A DNA stretch of 64,000 bases from Nocardioides hwasunensis (GTDB lineage: Bacteria > Actinomycetota > Actinomycetes > Propionibacteriales > Nocardioidaceae): the NCBI RefSeq assembly GCF_014779665.1, contig NZ_JACXYY010000005.1:310001-374000 (forward strand), given 5' to 3'. The notes beneath the pieces were generated by a model, which was given only the letters and a program-made list of their open reading frames with translations, did not search any database and was not told the DNA's origin. Position numbers and translations under genes: made by a program. Positions within the stretch are counted from its first letter, which is position 1; each line of letters begins with the position of its first letter. Of this stretch, positions 8,846 through 18,371 are shown one piece after another.

Positions 8846-9272
8846 TGCCGTCCTCGACGAACTCCGGCCCGCTGACCTCGAAGCCGTAGCCGCCGTAGAA
8901 CGCGGCCAGCGGGGTCTGCGCGTCGAGGCGCACCTCGCGCTCGCCGCACCACGCCATCGCCTCGTACATCATCGGCCCGGCGAGCCCGCGGCCTCGCGCC
9001 GACGCGGCCAGCACGACGCGCCCGACACGCGCCCACCCGCCGTCGTCGAGGATGCGCAGGGTGCCGATCACCACCTCGCCGGCACCGTCGTCCTCCAGCA
9101 GCACGACGTGCCGGGTCGTGTCCTCAAGGTCGCGCCCGTCGAGGTCGGGGTAGGCGCAGTCCTGCTCGACCACGAAGACCTGCTGTCGCAGGCGCCACAC
9201 GTCGTACGCCGTGCGTGCCGGCAGCTCGTCGAAGGTGGCGGTGAGCAGGCGGACGCTCGGGCTCGCGGACAT
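8802..9272 (-). CDS. ElaA-family GNAT acetyltransferase
   Basis: Small N-acetyltransferase of 156 residues. FDELPARTAYDVWRLRQQVF and FVVEQDCAYPDLDGRD are the N-terminal signature of the ElaA group; the acetyl-CoA loop is ASARGRGLAGPM (about residues 89-100), and AAFYGGYGFE followed by HVPM closes the fold. Substrates of ElaA proteins are largely unknown. ATG 9272 has TAGGCT 7 nt upstream, so it is probably leaderless. Its last 44 bp lie inside the 3-prime end of the truncated dehydrogenase gene on the other strand. Confidence 0.85.
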   Translation of the reverse strand: MSASPSVRLLTATFDELPARTAYDVWRLRQQVFVVEQDCAYPDLDGRDLEDTTRHVVLLEDDGAGEVVIGTLRILDDGGWARVGRVVLAASARGRGLAGPMMYEAMAWCGEREVRLDAQTPLAAFYGGYGFEVSGPEFVEDGINHVPMSRAPRARP

Positions 9273-9296
9273 GGCGCGCAGCCTACAAACGACGGC

Positions 9297-9329
9297 CGGG
9301 GCCGGACGGAGTGACTCCGTCCGGCCCCG
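9297..9329. terminator. Strong hairpin after the NIDO/Ig-repeat gene
   Basis: A perfect 15-bp stem (CGGGGCCGGACGGAG and its complement) with a 3-nt TGA loop starts 23 nt beyond the stop codon of the large minus-strand gene. This is the clearest intrinsic-type terminator in the window, though it has no run of T. Confidence 0.7.
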
Positions 9330-9351
9330 ACTCCTGGTCCGGCGGTCGCGG

Positions 9352-12300
9352 TCAGGACGCCCGGAGGCGTGCCCGCTTGGTCACGACCCGGACGTTGCCG
9401 GCCTTGTCGACGGCGGTGGCGCGGGCCACGACGAAGGCCTGGCCACCCTTGCGGGTCACCTTGGTGACCTTCACCGAGCAGCGCGCGAGACCCGAGCGCG
9501 GGTCGGAGGCGACGCACCGCACGTTCTTCGGCACCGAGGAGTAGTCCTTCCGCCCGAATCCGGCGAGCCGTGCCCGGGGCTTGCCCTTGTCGATGAACAT
9601 CGGCGTGCGGACCGTGGCGGTGTCGCCGTCGGCGGTGCTGACGGTGCCCGTGAAGACCCGGCCCTTCTGGGCGCGCGGCACCACCCGGGGAGCGGGGCAC
9701 GAGACGACCGCACTGCCGTTGCCGGCACACGTGTAGGTGATCGTCACCGCGCCGCGGTACCAGCCGTCCTTGCTCACCGGGTGCTCGCTGGTGAGCGCGG
9801 CGGTGATCGTGGGCAGGCCGAGGTTGACCGCCACCGAGCGGCTGGCGGGGGTGGCGTCGGTGTTGCCGGCGGCGTCGGTCGCGCGCACCTCGAAGGTGTA
9901 CGAGCCGTCGGTCAGGCCGGTGAACGTCCTCGACGCGCCGGCGCAGGCCTCCCACGCGGCGGTCTGGCCGGCCGCCACCAGGCGGCACTCGAAGGTCGAC
10001 CCGTCCTCGTCGGCGGCGAAGCCGAAGCTCACCGATCCCGTGCCGACCACCGGGTCGGGAGCGGTGGTGATGCTCGTGCCGGGTGCGACCGTGTCGACGG
10101 TGAAGTCCCACGTCGTCGGCGCGCTGGCGTTGCCTGCGTCGTCGACGGCGACCACGGTGAAGCGGTGCTCACCGTCGGCGAGCTGGCCGGCGGTGAAGCC
10201 CGCGGCGTCGCAGGCGACCGGCGAGCCCGACTGGGCGCCCCTCGGTGCCACGAGGCACTCGAAGTGGTCGACGTCGGCCAGGTCGCTCGTCCATGCGAAC
10301 GTCGGCGTCGAGACGTTGCCGAGGGCCTGCGGTTTCGCCGTGAGCACCGGCGCGGCCGGGCGGCTCGTCCGGATGGTGAAGACGTACGTCGCCGGCTCGC
10401 TGGCGTTGCCGGCCCGGTCGACGGCGACCACGGTGAAGCGGTAGCCGCCGTCGGCGAGGGTCGTCGAGGTGAGCCCCGCTGCGTCGCAGGCGGCCAGCGT
10501 GCCCGCCCGGTCGGCCACGGGAGCGAGCAGGCACTCGAAGTGGTCGAGGTCGTCGGCGTCGCTGGTCCACGCGAACGACGGCGTCGTGACGTTGCCCAGG
10601 GCCTTCGGCCTCGACGTCAGCACCGGTGCCGCCGGTGCCTCGGTGTCGACGGTGAAGTCGTACGTCACTGCCTCGCCCAGGTTGCCGGCCTTGTCGATCG
10701 CACGGACCTCGAAGGTCCAGGACCCGTCGGCGAGGCTGGCGACCTGCTGGGAGTCGGTGCCGCACTCCTCGAAGTCGGTGCTCTCGCCCGCGCCGGTGGC
10801 GTGCACGCGGCACTGGACCGTCGCCACGTCGTCGGGCGGGGTGAACTCGTAGCCGAACACCGGCGCCGGATCGTTGGTCAGGGGGCCGGGGGCGCCGGTG
10901 ATGGCGACGTCCGTGGGGGTGCGGTCGATGGTGAAGGCGTACGACGTGGTCTCGCCGAGGTTGCCGAGGTCGTCGGTGCCACGGACCCGGAAGACGTACG
11001 AGCCCTGACCCGCGCCGATGACCTGGTAGTCGTCGGTGCAGGCCGACCACGCCGACGCGGGACCATCGGCCGGGCTGAGGCTGCACTCGGTCGAGTCGAG
11101 ATCGGTGTCCTCGCTCGTCCAGGCGAAGCGCGGGGCGTTGTCGTTGCTCAACGGTGCCGGCGTCCGGTCGAGCTCGATCCTCGGGCCGGTGGTGTCGATC
11201 GTGAAGTCGGTGGACGTCACCTCGCTCGGGTTGCCGACGAGGTCGGTCGTGCGGACGCTGTAGCGCCAGTCGCCGTCGCCGAGGGGGGTGAGCTCCTCAC
11301 CCGAGGTGCAGTCCTCCCAGGCGGAGGGCTCGCGGGAGGGGCGGGACTCGAGGCGGCACTCGAAACCGTCGACGTCCTCGTCGGCGGACCACGCGAGCGT
11401 CGGCGTGGTGTCGGTGGACCGCGTCTCCGGCGTCTCGGTGAAGGTGATGACCGGGGCGGTGGTGTCGATCGTGAAGTCGTACGACACCGCGTCGCCGAGG
11501 TTGCCCAGGTCGTCGGTGGCGCGGACCGCGTAGGTCCAGTCGCCGTCGCCGAGGTGGACCAGCGGCTCGCCGTCGGACTCACAGGCCTCCCACGACGCCT
11601 CCTCGGCGCGGAGCAGGACGCCACCCGAGCCGCGGGTCAGGCGGCACTCGTAGGACGCCACGTGCGCGTCGTCGGACACCCAGCGGAAGAGCGGCTGGTT
11701 GTCGTTGGTGAGCTGCGAGGGCGTCGCGGTGAACCTGGTCGCGGGACCCGTGGTGTCGACCGTGAAGGTCCGGCTCGCGGCGTCACCGACGTTGCCCGCC
11801 CGGTCGACCGCGCGGACCTCGAACGTCCAGTCGCCGTCGACGAGGTCGGTGGCGTCGTAGGCGTCCGCACCGCACCCGGTGAAGGATGTCGGCTCGCCGC
11901 TGAAGAGGCGGCACTGTGCCGCGGCGACGTCGTCGGAGGGGTCGAAGGAGTATTCGAGGCGAGCGGTGGTCGCGCGGATCCGTCCCTCCGGGCCGGAGGT
12001 GATCGTGGCACCGGTCTTCACGGTGTCGACGGTGAAGTCGTACGACGTCACCGCTCCGACGTTGCCCAGGTCGTCGCTCGCGCGGACCCGGAACGTGCGG
12101 TCCCCGTCGGCCAGCGACTCGAAGGATGCCGGGCTGACGCAGGTCGTCCACTCCGGCACGTCGCCGGCGGTGGTGAGCGCGCACTCGTAGGACGCGAGGT
12201 CGGTGGCGGCCGTCGACCAGGCGAAGGAGGCCGTGGCGTCGTTGGTCCGTGAGGCGGGCTTCTGGGTGATCGCCGTCGTCGGACCGGTCCGGTCGACGGT

Positions 12301-13326
12301 GAAGGTGTGGGAGGCGGGGGTGCTGTCGGTGCTGTAGAACACGTCCACGGAGCGCACCTCGAACGTGTAGGTGCCCTCGGCGAGGTCCGCATAGGACTTC
12401 TCACCGTCCGGGCACGTCGCGAAGGCGGGCTGCGGGCCCGTCCCCGACGTCAGCCGGCACTCGAAGCGGAGGTGCTCGCCGGAGGCGGCGGTCGAGGTGT
12501 AGGCGAAGCTCGCCGACGAGGACGTGGAGCGCGCGGCCGGCTTGGCGGTGATGGTCGTGTCGGGGGCCACGATGCCGGCCGGCCGGCCCTCGCGGAAGCG
12601 GAAGACGTAGCGACCCGCGACGTCGGACTCGCGCGAGCGGCGCACCAGCCCCGAGGTGGTGTTCGTGTCGAGGAACGAGCCGGCGGTGCCCGACCCGGGG
12701 AAGACGTAGACGCCCTCGCTGCGGCCGTTGCCTGCGCTGAAGCCGACCTGGGCCGGCGTCGCGTTGCCCGCGGTGTCCCACGTGACCTGGCCGTAGTTGA
12801 GCACGATGTCGAAGTCGCCCGTCGCGACGTCGCTGCGGTCGACGAGGAGCACCTGGAAGGAGTTGAGCAGGCCGGCCTGCTGGTTGAAGCGGCCGACGCC
12901 GGGCCACGTGGCGCAGAAGGCGCGACGCCCGTTGAACGACGTCGTGCCGTAGGTCACCTGTGCGGACGCCGCGGGTCGGGTGTCGACGTCGGCGAAGAAG
13001 GGGGCGATCAGCGGCGTGCTGAACGAGGAGATCTGCCCGGTGAAGGAGGTCAGGGGCGCGGCGAACGTCAGGTTGCCGTTGGTGTTGACGTAGACGTTCG
13101 AGAGCTGGTTGCCGTAGAAGTTGAGCGTCGCCGGCAGCGCACCGGCGAGGTGGCTGCCGTCGTCGTCGCGCGCCACGGTCGTCGTACGACAACCGGCGTC
13201 GGTCACGATGGCGGCGGTCGCCGCGGAGGCGGCGGTCGGGACGAGCGCGACGGCACCGGTCGCGGCGAGGACAGTGGCGGAGGCGAGGCGCACGAGGCGT
13301 GACCACCGCCCGGAAGGCTTGGACAT
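9352..13326 (-). CDS. Large secreted NIDO/Ig-like repeat protein
   Basis: Secreted protein of 1324 residues. A signal peptide (SRLVRLASATVLAATGAVAL, cleavage near AASA) is followed by a nidogen-like NIDO domain (about residues 40-240; NFYGNQLSNVYVNTNGNLTF, FFADVDTR, QVGFSAGNGR). Then come about ten Ig-like repeats of roughly 85-100 residues, each with a FECRL-type strand carrying a Cys, a second Cys and a closing strand of the form TFEVRAxDxAGN. The C-terminus is Lys/Arg-rich, with no LPXTG or membrane anchor. Such proteins are usually surface or matrix adhesins; the partner is unknown. ATG 13326 is preceded by AAGGG at a good distance. The strong hairpin at 9297 probably ends its transcript. 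Confidence 0.85.
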   Translation of the reverse strand: MSKPSGRWSRLVRLASATVLAATGAVALVPTAASAATAAIVTDAGCRTTTVARDDDGSHLAGALPATLNFYGNQLSNVYVNTNGNLTFAAPLTSFTGQISSFSTPLIAPFFADVDTRPAASAQVTYGTTSFNGRRAFCATWPGVGRFNQQAGLLNSFQVLLVDRSDVATGDFDIVLNYGQVTWDTAGNATPAQVGFSAGNGRSEGVYVFPGSGTAGSFLDTNTTSGLVRRSRESDVAGRYVFRFREGRPAGIVAPDTTITAKPAARSTSSSASFAYTSTAASGEHLRFECRLTSGTGPQPAFATCPDGEKSYADLAEGTYTFEVRSVDVFYSTDSTPASHTFTVDRTGPTTAITQKPASRTNDATASFAWSTAATDLASYECALTTAGDVPEWTTCVSPASFESLADGDRTFRVRASDDLGNVGAVTSYDFTVDTVKTGATITSGPEGRIRATTARLEYSFDPSDDVAAAQCRLFSGEPTSFTGCGADAYDATDLVDGDWTFEVRAVDRAGNVGDAASRTFTVDTTGPATRFTATPSQLTNDNQPLFRWVSDDAHVASYECRLTRGSGGVLLRAEEASWEACESDGEPLVHLGDGDWTYAVRATDDLGNLGDAVSYDFTIDTTAPVITFTETPETRSTDTTPTLAWSADEDVDGFECRLESRPSREPSAWEDCTSGEELTPLGDGDWRYSVRTTDLVGNPSEVTSTDFTIDTTGPRIELDRTPAPLSNDNAPRFAWTSEDTDLDSTECSLSPADGPASAWSACTDDYQVIGAGQGSYVFRVRGTDDLGNLGETTSYAFTIDRTPTDVAITGAPGPLTNDPAPVFGYEFTPPDDVATVQCRVHATGAGESTDFEECGTDSQQVASLADGSWTFEVRAIDKAGNLGEAVTYDFTVDTEAPAAPVLTSRPKALGNVTTPSFAWTSDADDLDHFECLLAPVADRAGTLAACDAAGLTSTTLADGGYRFTVVAVDRAGNASEPATYVFTIRTSRPAAPVLTAKPQALGNVSTPTFAWTSDLADVDHFECLVAPRGAQSGSPVACDAAGFTAGQLADGEHRFTVVAVDDAGNASAPTTWDFTVDTVAPGTSITTAPDPVVGTGSVSFGFAADEDGSTFECRLVAAGQTAAWEACAGASRTFTGLTDGSYTFEVRATDAAGNTDATPASRSVAVNLGLPTITAALTSEHPVSKDGWYRGAVTITYTCAGNGSAVVSCPAPRVVPRAQKGRVFTGTVSTADGDTATVRTPMFIDKGKPRARLAGFGRKDYSSVPKNVRCVASDPRSGLARCSVKVTKVTRKGGQAFVVARATAVDKAGNVRVVTKRARLRAS

Positions 13327-13469
13327 GCTGACCCTTCGGATGACGAGGTGTCGCACCCCCACGGTGCGCACCCGTGCATCAGACCCCGGTCGGTGCGGGC
13401 GGCACCGGGGAACGTCCGCCCTGTTACCGGCCTGTGGAGCACGGAGGCCTGTCGGACTAGACCAGTCGG

Positions 13470-14372
13470 TCAGCCGACGAAGCCGACCACCTGCCGCATC
13501 GCGCGCCGACCCTCCGGTGTGAGGGGCAGCAGTCCGTAGACGTGGATCAGGTCGGGCTCCTCGACCGCGATGAGGTCCCACCCGGCCTCTGCGGCCCGGC
13601 GCGCGAGCAGGCGGCAGCCCGGGTGCAGCAGGTCGCGGGTGCCGTAGAGCACCATCGCCCGCGGCAGGCCGGAGAGGTCCGCGAGCGCGGGGGACACCTC
13701 GCGGCGGCCGAGGTCGCCGGCGGAGCCCGCCCACCACTCGGCGTAGGCGAGCAGCTTGCCGTGGAAGAGCCAGGGGTCGATCGCGTCGGCGGCCCTCGTC
13801 TCCTCCGCGGTCGAGGTCGTCAGGTCGACCCACGGGGCGTGCATCACCAGGTGGGTGGGCGCGGTGAGGCCACGATCGCGCACCGACAGCGCCATCGCGA
13901 GCGCGAGCCCGCCGCCCGCGGAGTCGCCGGCCAGGACGGCGCCGCCGTCGCGAGCGGCCCACCGCGCAGCATCCTCGACGAGCGCGTCGTGGGAGTCGGC
14001 CCACGTGTGCTCCGGCGCGAGCGGGTAGTCCGGAAGCACCACCCGTGCTCCGATCCGATCGGCCAGACGGGTGGCGTAGCGGACGTGGAAGGCGTCGATC
14101 GGCGCCATGAAGCCGCCGCCGTGGACGTAGTGCAGGGTGCGTCGCGCCCGCCGGTGCCGCGGCTCGAGGACGTACGACGGGAAGCCGAGGTCCTCGACCG
14201 TGACCGCCCAGCGCCTCGCGAACCCCGGAGTGGCCCGGGTCGGCAAGGTGCGGTCGAGGGTGCGGTGCCAGCGCTCGACGCGGTCGCGCTCGGCCTGCTC
14301 GTCGTCGATGTCGCGCGATCCGCGGATCCGGGGGACGACGGCGGCCAGCAGCTGGTGGCGGAGGCTCGGCAT
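13470..14372 (-). CDS. Alpha/beta hydrolase, hormone-sensitive-lipase family
   Basis: Esterase-like enzyme of 300 residues. The oxyanion-hole motif HGGGF (about residue 84), the nucleophile elbow GDSAGGG (about 147-153), the acid in GTRDLLHPG and the His in HVYG give a complete catalytic set for the HSL/acetyl-hydrolase family. No signal peptide is seen, so it is cytoplasmic. ATG 14372 has TACGCT 6 nt upstream, so it is probably leaderless. It is divergent from the thiamine riboswitch operon. The 143 bp beyond its stop, up to the NIDO gene start, hold the latter's leader, with a small GC-rich inverted repeat near 13370 and no further gene. Confidence 0.85.
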   Translation of the reverse strand: MPSLRHQLLAAVVPRIRGSRDIDDEQAERDRVERWHRTLDRTLPTRATPGFARRWAVTVEDLGFPSYVLEPRHRRARRTLHYVHGGGFMAPIDAFHVRYATRLADRIGARVVLPDYPLAPEHTWADSHDALVEDAARWAARDGGAVLAGDSAGGGLALAMALSVRDRGLTAPTHLVMHAPWVDLTTSTAEETRAADAIDPWLFHGKLLAYAEWWAGSAGDLGRREVSPALADLSGLPRAMVLYGTRDLLHPGCRLLARRAAEAGWDLIAVEEPDLIHVYGLLPLTPEGRRAMRQVVGFVG

Positions 14373-14422
14373 GGACGCAGCGTAGGTCGCTGCAGGCGCC
14401 GGGCTAGGCTGGGCCCACACAA

Positions 14423-14509
14423 GACAGGGGAGCACGCGCAGGCGTGCTGAGAGTGCGGACCAGCCGCAGACCCTATGAACCTGATCCGGTTAGCACCGGC
14501 GATAGGGAG
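14423..14509 (+). promoter_or_regulatory. TPP (THI-box) riboswitch
   Basis: Conserved THI-element blocks are present in order: ACAGGGGAGC, GCTGAGAGTGCGG, CCGCAGACCCT, GAACCTGATCCGGTTAG, CACCGGCG and ATAGGGAGT, ending 5 nt before the thiB ATG. The variable arm is AGCACGCGCAGGCGTGCT. The last block overlaps the ribosome-binding region (AGGGAGT), so thiamine pyrophosphate probably blocks translation initiation. It controls the thiBPQ import operon. Confidence 0.95.
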
Positions 14510-14514
14510 TCCAG

Positions 14515-15588
14515 ATGAAGCACGTACGTGTCCGCGCTGCCCTCGCAGCAACCTCCGCACTGGTCCTCGCCGGCTGCAGCCTCGCCGGGGGCGGGGACGG
14601 CGGCACGACCGCCGCCGAGAGCTCGACGTCGCCCGGCGAGCCCGGCGGCACCGTCGTCCTCGCCACGCACGAGTCCTTCCACCTGCCGGAGAAGCTGGTG
14701 AAGGCGTTCGAGGAGGAGAGCGGCTACACCCTCGAGGTCCGGGCCGCGGGGGATGCCGGCACGCTGGCCACCAAGCTCAGCCTGACCGCCGACAACCCGA
14801 TCGCCGACGCGGCGTTCGGCATCGACAACACCTTCGCCTCCCGCCCGCTCGACGAGGGCGCGTTCGCCGAGCTCACGTCGAGCGTCACCCCGCCCGCGGA
14901 GTACGCCCTGCCCGAGGGCGGCGACCGGCTCACGCCGATCGACTCCGCGAGCGTGTGCGTCAACGTCGACACCTCGTGGTTCGACGCGGAGGGCCTCGCC
15001 CCGCCGAGGACGCTCGCCGACCTCACCGACCCGGCGTACGCCGACCTGCTGGTCACCCCCGGCGCGTCGACGAGCAGCCCCGGCATGGCCTTCCTCCTCG
15101 CCACCGTCGCGGAGTACGGCGACGACTGGCCGGACTACTGGAGCGACCTGATGGCCAACGGCGCGAAGATCGTGGACGGCTGGGAGGACGCCTACTACGG
15201 CGACTTCACGGCCGCGGCGAAGAACGGCACCCGGCCCATCGTCGTCTCCTACGACTCCTCGCCCGCCTTCACCGTGAAGGGCGGCCGGACGACGACCGCC
15301 GCGCTGCTCGACACCTGCTTCCGCCAGGTGGAGTACGCCGGTGTGCTGGCCGGCGCCGAGAACCCGCAGGGGGCTCAGGCGCTGGTGGACTGGTTGCTCA
15401 GCGACGAGGTGCAGAGCGCGCTGCCGGAGTCGATGTACGTCTTCCCGGTGATGCCCGGCGCGACCATCCCCGACGACTGGGCGACGTTCGCGCCCCAGCC
15501 CACCGACCCCTACGAGGTCTCGCCCGAGGAGATCTCGGCCGACCGCGAGCAGTGGCTGACCGAGTGGACCGACGTCATCTCCCGATGA
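14515..15588 (+). CDS. thiB: Thiamine ABC transporter substrate-binding lipoprotein
   Basis: Extracytoplasmic solute-binding lipoprotein of 357 residues: signal peptide with lipobox LAGC (about residues 17-20), then a bilobal binding fold beginning VVLATHESFHLPEKLVKAFE and containing SASVCVNVDTSWF and PIVVSYDSSPAF, typical of the ThiB/TbpA family. It binds thiamine or its phosphates and delivers them to ThiP/ThiQ. The TPP riboswitch immediately upstream fixes the substrate assignment much better than the sequence alone. ATG 14515 follows AGGGAGTCCAG, the last riboswitch block. Confidence 0.93.
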   Translation: MKHVRVRAALAATSALVLAGCSLAGGGDGGTTAAESSTSPGEPGGTVVLATHESFHLPEKLVKAFEEESGYTLEVRAAGDAGTLATKLSLTADNPIADAAFGIDNTFASRPLDEGAFAELTSSVTPPAEYALPEGGDRLTPIDSASVCVNVDTSWFDAEGLAPPRTLADLTDPAYADLLVTPGASTSSPGMAFLLATVAEYGDDWPDYWSDLMANGAKIVDGWEDAYYGDFTAAAKNGTRPIVVSYDSSPAFTVKGGRTTTAALLDTCFRQVEYAGVLAGAENPQGAQALVDWLLSDEVQSALPESMYVFPVMPGATIPDDWATFAPQPTDPYEVSPEEISADREQWLTEWTDVISR

Positions 15589-15601
15589 GGGAACGCTCCT
15601 G

Positions 15602-15688
15602 GGTCTCGGCACGCTCGTTCCTCGCTGCTCAACCGGCTGAGAGGGCCCGCCGGTCGAGCAGGGCGCCCCGGCGCCCGTGTCGACACCC
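15602..15688. repeat. Inverted intergenic repeat, copy C1
   Basis: Two half-elements face each other: GGTCTCGGCACG then CTGCTCAACCGG (15602-15635), and CCGGTCGAGCAGGGCGCC then GGCGCCCGTGTCGACACC (from 15649). The right half also forms a GGGCGCC / GGCGCCC hairpin. A related copy (C2) lies at 32742-32852. It sits between thiB and thiP and covers one possible thiP start (GTG 15677), so it may act as an intercistronic hairpin setting relative expression. Confidence 0.65.
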
Positions 15689-15700
15689 GGGGACCCGACG

Positions 15701-17335
15701 GTGAGGCGCATCGCCGGCCTCCTCCTCCTGGCCGCCGGGCCGGTGCTGGTGCTCGGCGTCCTCTTCGTCCTGCCGGTGGCCGGCATGGTGTCGGAGGGCT
15801 TCGTCGCCGACGGCCGCTTCGCCCCGGGGGCGGTGCTCGACGTGCTCGCGCGTCCGCGGGTGCACCGCGTCGCGTGGTTCACCGTGTGGACCTCCGGCGT
15901 GGCCACGCTGGTCGCCGTGGGCCTCGGGGTCCCGGCCGCCTTCGTGCTGCACCGGCTCGCGGTCCCCGGCCGCACCGTCGTACGCGCGGCGCTGCTCGTG
16001 CCGTTCGTGCTGCCGACCGTCGTGGTCGGCGTCGCCTTCCGCCAGCTGCTGGGGGAGGGCGGGCCGCTCGGCTTCCTCGGGCTCGACGGCACGCCGGTCG
16101 CCATCGTCTGCGGCCTCGTCTTCTTCAACGTCGCCGTCGTGATCCGCACCGTCGGCGTGGCCTGGGAGTCCCTCGACCCGCGCCCCGGCCAGGCAGCCGC
16201 GGCGCTCGGGGCCTCGCCCCGGCAGGTGCTGCGGACCGTCACGCTGCCGGCGCTGCGACCGGCGATCGTCGGCGCCGCGAGCATCGTCTTCCTCTTCTGC
16301 GCGACCGCGTTCGGCATCGTGCTCACCCTCGGCGGCGTGCGCTACTCCAGCGTCGAGACCGAGATCTACCTGCTGACCACCACGATCTTCGACCTCCGGG
16401 CGGCCGCGGCGCTGTCGGTGCTGCAGATCGTCGTGGTGGTCGGGCTCCTCGCCGTGGCGGCGCGGCTGCGCGCGACCCCGGACCCGACCGCCCTGCGCGC
16501 GGTGACCCCGGTGCGGACCGTACGCCGGGGGGACCTGCCGGCGCTCGCGCTGACGCTGCTGGTGCTGGCTGCGATGCTGCTGCCGATCGCCACCCTGGTG
16601 CTCGGCTCGCTGAGCGTCGGCGACGGCTGGGGCCTCGACAACTACCGCGCGCTCACCACCGCCGGCGACGGGCAGGCGCTGCTCGTGCCGGTGACGACCG
16701 CGCTGGTGACGAGCCTGCGCACGGCCGTCGACGCGACCTGGATGGCTCTGCTGATCGGCGTCTCGGTGTCGGTGATCGTCACCCGCCGCTCGCACTCGGC
16801 GGCCGAGCGCCGGGTGCGCTCGACCCTCGACGGCTTCTTCATGCTGCCGCTCGGGGTCAGCGCGGTGACGCTCGGCTTCGGCTTCCTGATCACCCTCGAC
16901 CAGCCTCCGCTGGACCTGCGTGACTCGCCGCTCCTGGTGCCGATGGCGCAGGCGCTGGTCGCCCTCCCGCTCGTGGTCCGCACGCTGACGCCGGTCCTCG
17001 GCGGCATCGACGACCGGCAGCGGCAGGCGGCCGCCTCGCTGGGCGCGTCGGCCTGGCGCACGCTGCTCACCGTCGACCTGCCCGTGGTGTGGAAGCCGAT
17101 GCTCGCGGCGAGCGGGTTCGCCTTCGCCGCGTCGCTGGGCGAGTTCGGAGCGACCTCGTTCCTCGCCCGCGACACCAGCCCGACGCTGCCGGTGGTGATC
17201 TTCCGGCTGATCGGCCACCCGGGGGAGATGAACTACGGCATGGCGCTCGCCGCCTCCGTCGTCCTCGCCGTCGCCACCGCCGTCGTGATGATCGCCGTCG
17301 AGCGCCTGCGTGTGCCCGGCGTGGGAGCGTTCTAG
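15701..17335 (+). CDS. thiP: Thiamine ABC transporter permease, fused double domain
   Basis: Membrane permease of about 544 residues with two copies of the six-helix binding-protein-dependent transport domain. Each half has an EAA-type loop for docking the ATPase: first AAAALGASPRQVLRTVTLPA, second QAAASLGASAWRTLLTVDLP. About 12 transmembrane segments are visible. The fused form is the usual ThiP architecture. GTG 15701 is preferred because the earlier in-frame GTG 15677 lies inside repeat C1 and the 8 extra residues are hydrophilic. The gene is between thiB and thiQ, 3 bp before the thiQ start, and is under the same TPP riboswitch. Confidence 0.9.
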   Translation: MRRIAGLLLLAAGPVLVLGVLFVLPVAGMVSEGFVADGRFAPGAVLDVLARPRVHRVAWFTVWTSGVATLVAVGLGVPAAFVLHRLAVPGRTVVRAALLVPFVLPTVVVGVAFRQLLGEGGPLGFLGLDGTPVAIVCGLVFFNVAVVIRTVGVAWESLDPRPGQAAAALGASPRQVLRTVTLPALRPAIVGAASIVFLFCATAFGIVLTLGGVRYSSVETEIYLLTTTIFDLRAAAALSVLQIVVVVGLLAVAARLRATPDPTALRAVTPVRTVRRGDLPALALTLLVLAAMLLPIATLVLGSLSVGDGWGLDNYRALTTAGDGQALLVPVTTALVTSLRTAVDATWMALLIGVSVSVIVTRRSHSAAERRVRSTLDGFFMLPLGVSAVTLGFGFLITLDQPPLDLRDSPLLVPMAQALVALPLVVRTLTPVLGGIDDRQRQAAASLGASAWRTLLTVDLPVVWKPMLAASGFAFAASLGEFGATSFLARDTSPTLPVVIFRLIGHPGEMNYGMALAASVVLAVATAVVMIAVERLRVPGVGAF

Positions 17336-17338
17336 GAG

Positions 17339-18349
17339 ATGACCACCATGCTCGCGACCAGTGACGCCACCGTCCGCTACGGCGACACCACTGCGGTGGA
17401 CCACGTCTCGCTCGACCTCGACTCCGGGCAGGTGCTCGCGGTGCTCGGCCCCTCGGGCTGCGGCAAGTCCACCCTGCTCCGCGCCGTCGCGGGCCTCGAG
17501 CCGCTCACGGCGGGCTCGATCTCGTGGGACGGCGCCGACCTGGCCGGCACGCCGACCCACAAGCGCGGGTTCGCGCTGATGTTCCAGGACGGCCAGCTCT
17601 TCACCCACCTCTCGGTGGCCCGCAACGTCGCCTACGCCCTCAGGCTCCGTCGCGTCCCGTCCGCGCAGGTGGTGGCCCGGGTCGCCGAGCTGCTGGAGCT
17701 GGTCGGGCTCTCGGGGTACGCCGAGCGGCTGCCCGGCACCCTGTCCGGCGGCGAGCGCCAGCGGGTCGCCCTGGCCCGCGCGCTGGCCGTCGAGCCGCGG
17801 CTGCTCCTCCTCGACGAGCCGCTGACGGCCCTCGACGCGACGCTGCGCGAGCGGCTCGCCGGCGACCTGCGCTCGATCCTGCAGGCGGCCGGGACGACCG
17901 CGCTGCTCGTCACCCACGACCACGAGGAGGCGTTCGCGCTCGCCGACCGCCTCGCAGTGATGCGCGCGGGCCGGGTGGTGCAGTCCGGTGCGATCGACGA
18001 GGTCTGGCGCGAGCCGGTCGACGAGGACACCGCGCTCTTCCTCGGCTACGCCCGCGTCCTGCGCGACGAGGCAGCGACCCGGGTGCTGGCCGCGGCGGGA
18101 CTCGGGTCGTCGTACGCCGTCGCCCTCCGGCGCTCGGCGCTGGTCCTCGACCCCGCGGGCCCGGTGCGAGGGGTGGTGGAGTCGGCGCGGGTGACGCCGG
18201 AGCAGGTGCGCCTCGTCGTCGCGGGGGACGGGATCGGGGCCGTGGACGCGGTGGCCCCGCTGGGGAGCCGGGTGGCGCCCGGCGACGAGGTCACCCTGCG
18301 AGTCGATGTGACCCGCCTCGCGGTGCTGCCGATCGTGGGCCAGGCTTGA
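17339..18349 (+). CDS. thiQ: Thiamine ABC transporter ATP-binding protein
   Basis: ABC ATPase of 336 residues. Walker [10 protein letters not shown] (about residues 36-44), Q-loop FQDGQLF, signature LSGGERQRV, Walker B LLLLDEPL and switch His in VTHDHEEA are all intact. The C-terminal 120 residues form a TOBE-like regulatory region, longer than in enterobacterial ThiQ. It energises thiamine import with ThiB and ThiP, from which it is separated by 3 bp. ATG 17339 follows GGAG; a second ATG three codons on is also possible. Confidence 0.92.
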   Translation: MTTMLATSDATVRYGDTTAVDHVSLDLDSGQVLAVLGPSGCGKSTLLRAVAGLEPLTAGSISWDGADLAGTPTHKRGFALMFQDGQLFTHLSVARNVAYALRLRRVPSAQVVARVAELLELVGLSGYAERLPGTLSGGERQRVALARALAVEPRLLLLDEPLTALDATLRERLAGDLRSILQAAGTTALLVTHDHEEAFALADRLAVMRAGRVVQSGAIDEVWREPVDEDTALFLGYARVLRDEAATRVLAAAGLGSSYAVALRRSALVLDPAGPVRGVVESARVTPEQVRLVVAGDGIGAVDAVAPLGSRVAPGDEVTLRVDVTRLAVLPIVGQA

Positions 18350-18371
18350 CGCGTCCCTAGACTGACTCCTT

